Of a stretch of DNA of 64,000 nucleotides, positions 62,001 to 64,000 are shown piece by piece. Source of the DNA: Nicotiana tabacum (Eukaryota; Streptophyta; Magnoliopsida; Solanales; Solanaceae); NCBI RefSeq assembly GCF_000715075.1, contig NC_134102.1, forward strand, positions 97,233,766-97,297,765, given 5' to 3'. The position numbers were made by a program, and so were the translations under genes. Numbering within the stretch: position 1 is the first letter of the stretch; every line of letters begins with the position of its first letter. A model generated the notes under the pieces. The model was not told the DNA's origin and made no database searches. It worked only from the letters and a program-made list of their open reading frames with translations.

Positions 62001-63915
62001 ATTACCAAATCGAGTTGATCAAACCATCCACAAGTTTGTCACTTGTCATATACAAAAAGATAAAGCTAGCACAGGGAAGAAAGTGGAAGTTGGGGATTAT
62101 AGTGAAGACGAATCCAACTTACCCAAAACACCACCACCAGCAGTTGATCCAGCTAGGCTACTATTCCCACTTCCACTGCCGGGTTCACATGGCAAATTGG
62201 GATCTCCATATGTGATGCCACCCGCAATGCAGCTTCCATTATAATATCCATATCCACCTTCACCACCATGACCAGCACCACTGCCAAGATCATTGCTTAG
62301 AACTGATCCTTTGCCTACTCCTCCAATGCAGCCTGTGGAGATGACACAATGGAATCGATGAAACAATGAGGTTATATATTACATTCTGAGAAAGTATATT
62401 GTTGTCGTTTGATTTGTTTGACAATTTTAACATTGAATTTTTGCATCTAAATGTGAGCTTTTTTCTATAAGGCAAATTTGACCTTTCTCTAACAGAAAAA
62501 TTTGAACTCTCAAAGCAATGATAGTTATTTCTCAGACACTAAAGACATTAAACCATGCCTTAAGAAAAGCAATATAAGATAAGGGTTACATTGAAAAAGT
62601 TAATATGACAACATCAAATATAAATTGAAGGAAATTAAGAACAGACCCATCCCTGATGTGCTAATAATTCCATAAGGTTGCACATCTACAGTCCTTGCTC
62701 TGTGGAAATGAACAACAGATCCTTCTATGAGGCCTTCAACAAGGATATCTTCAACTCGGCAGATCTGCAGATAAAGCAAGAATTAGAGTTGCATAAGTGC
62801 ACGGTACAATCTATACACACATCATGCAGAGATGTCTGTTTTGATACTGGGCAGAAATTAGCACCTGTAAAGTGAATGATAGAGAAGAGTTCACGTTGCA
62901 GTCTTCAGGAGGGTGGAGCAATTCAAAAGGACAACCTGGACTATCACAGTTCAACTTCGGTTTCCTATCAAGCACCAAATATCCCATTAGCAAATCAAAG
63001 AAAGCTTCTTGGAAAAGAAACAATAGGGGGAAGGAACAAGAAGTAATTAGGAACTCACACAGCATCAGCTGTCGCATTTCGTGAAGGACCACGCAAAACT
63101 GATCCTGGTCCAATCTGCACGCAGTAAGAGAAAAGTAGGCAAGAAATAAAATAAATAGATATGATATATAGAAAAAAATGGTCAACCCAAACTACATATA
63201 AGGTCCAGGAACTGGAATACCAAGCTCCTCAGGAGCTGAGGCAGAACACAGACCAGGTAAAAACCCAAGCAAAGACTAAGCTCAGTTACCACCTTGCTAG
63301 TGAAAAGAATTGGAACAGTAATACAGATACCCAATGAAGACTGACATATATTATCTTGCATCTGATATTCATACAAAGACGGCGAGGGAGAAAGAAATTA
63401 CTACACGCAATTTGAAAAATCCATATACTGATGTCAAAAACACCACAAAAGATCAAGTGACCAGGAAAAACCAAGTGTCGAAAGAAAGCAAGTATAGACC
63501 AGTTAGGAATCTACTGCACATCTCCTATAAAAGCAGAAACAAAAGGATGCAAAACAAGATTTCTGCTCACATTGACGCTGTAAAATAAAGACAGGACCAG
63601 TCTTTGAGCTTCAATAGCATCTCCTGGTCCAGATAAATTCAACAACCCTTGGCCATGAACTCCAAGATTTGCATTCGAACGAATTTGAGATGATTCCTGC
63701 ATAAGATGGCACGTAGAGGACATCTCAAAATGAACAAGTACGATAAGACAACCAAGAAAAACAAGCAACGGAAAAAGAAAGAGCACCTTAAGAACAATTA
63801 GGTTACTAGCCTCAAGCATTGTTGTCTCAACATTTTGATCTCCACCACCATCAATTATCATTTTCGAATTCCACATCAGAAACATTTTGACAGACATCCG
63901 TAGCGCTCCAAAAAC
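53029..63915 (-). CDS. Large glycine-rich, multipass membrane protein, 3' part (5' end outside window)
   Basis: Plant-specific surface or endomembrane protein of unknown function, related from memory to an Arabidopsis gene annotated only as glycine-rich protein. Eighteen exons in consistent phase, 5' to 3': 63787-63915, 63571-63696, 63059-63114, 62865-62964, 62647-62764, 62123-62332, 59714-60047, 58406-58499, 58057-58165, 57412-57683, 57164-57291, 56637-56871, 55695-55883, 55303-55592, 54505-54706, 54188-54430, 53258-53337, 53029-53176. These encode 1,020 aa up to the TAG. Order: an extracellular-type region (MIIDGGGD, LGVHGQGLLNLSGPGD), glycine-rich stretches, a Cys-rich EGF-like segment (CPKGLYGIFCEECPLGTF), a strong membrane span (WLFVLLLLGLLILLALVLSV), a long cytoplasmic-type region, several more spans after DLVGLVISILLLGDF, and the end SNDFELFWQS. 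The first visible exon opens at an acceptor, so earlier exons lie past 64,000. Confidence 0.88.
58977..59008. repeat. Poly-C / poly-A tract
   Basis: About 13 C then 18 A inside the intron between exons 59714-60047 and 58406-58499. The length is unlikely to be stable. Confidence 0.8.
60271..60332 (-). mobile_element. 62-bp truncated retroposon (hairpin plus A tail)
   Basis: A very short insertion flanked by a 16-bp repeat with one mismatch: ATTCAAGCCAAAAACC at 60255-60270 and ATTCAAGCTAAAAACC at 60333-60348. Read on the minus strand it is a hairpin (arms GCATCC and GGATGC), then TCCTATTAATTGAATTTTAC and an A8 tail. It is a 5'-truncated L1 or SINE 3' end in an intron of the glycine-rich gene. 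Confidence 0.75.
60700..61560 (+). mobile_element. Possible L1-like remnants in an intron of the glycine-rich gene
   Basis: Two stretches (near 60,740-61,000 and 61,330-61,500) contain short frame-broken pieces that vaguely recall the C-terminal end of plant L1 ORF2, such as a Trp- and Arg-rich segment. No TSD or clear motif was found. They lie in the 2.07-kb intron between exons 62123-62332 and 59714-60047. Confidence 0.25.
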
Positions 63916-64000
63916 CTGAAAAAAACAAGTCAGATAACATTCACTGCCAAAGCTTCAGAAATACGCTAATACAAGAGACAGCGCTTGGGGACAATGAGTA

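Noticed and set aside
62097..62366. Small independent glycine-rich protein
   Set aside because: It is exon 62123-62332 of the large glycine-rich membrane protein gene, in phase with its neighbours.

Overview
This window is nuclear DNA from a flowering plant, almost certainly a Solanaceae species and most like Nicotiana. The genes have many short exons with GT-AG introns in AT-rich DNA. The repeats include TS-type tRNA-derived SINEs ending in TTG repeats, RTE-type LINEs with the same 3' tail, L1 and Copia fragments, and MITEs. No operon, CRISPR array or prokaryotic feature was seen. All exon models were read by eye from splice sites, reading phase and remembered family sequences; no alignment was run.

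Layout. 1-9,300 is a repeat-rich intergenic region: a TS SINE with target-site duplications (TSDs), a decayed RTE LINE, and a nest of a Stowaway-like MITE holding a Copia element that holds a SINE. 9,480-17,600 is LCB1, a serine palmitoyltransferase subunit (+ strand, 12 coding exons, 486 aa). 17,800-19,000 is a GC-rich block, probably an LTR, and a LINE/SINE tail. 19,434-35,217 is a CABIN1-like TPR gene (+ strand, 19 coding exons) that is intact except for one extra base in exon 17. 37,297-44,877 is NAR1 (- strand, 11 exons, 473 aa), a cytosolic Fe-S assembly protein. 45,120-49,200 is intergenic, with MITEs, a very long CA/TA microsatellite and a transposon-like unit full of about 50-bp repeats. 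49,219-51,589 is GatC, an organellar amidotransferase subunit (+ strand, 5 exons, 141 aa). 53,029 to beyond 64,000 is the 3' part of a large glycine-rich multipass membrane protein gene (- strand, 18 exons seen).

The five genes are unrelated housekeeping genes: sphingolipid synthesis, histone H3.3 deposition, Fe-S assembly, organellar Gln-tRNA synthesis and a wall or membrane protein. From memory, the Arabidopsis relatives of the CABIN1-like, GatC and glycine-rich genes lie close together on chromosome 4, so that part may be old microsynteny. The points most worth a second look are the CABIN1-like frameshift, a tandemly duplicated LINE tail inside an LCB1 intron, tiny retro-insertions made of little more than a 3' hairpin and an A tail, and the tail shared by RTE LINEs and TS SINEs. 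I found no convincing evidence of a novel multi-gene system.
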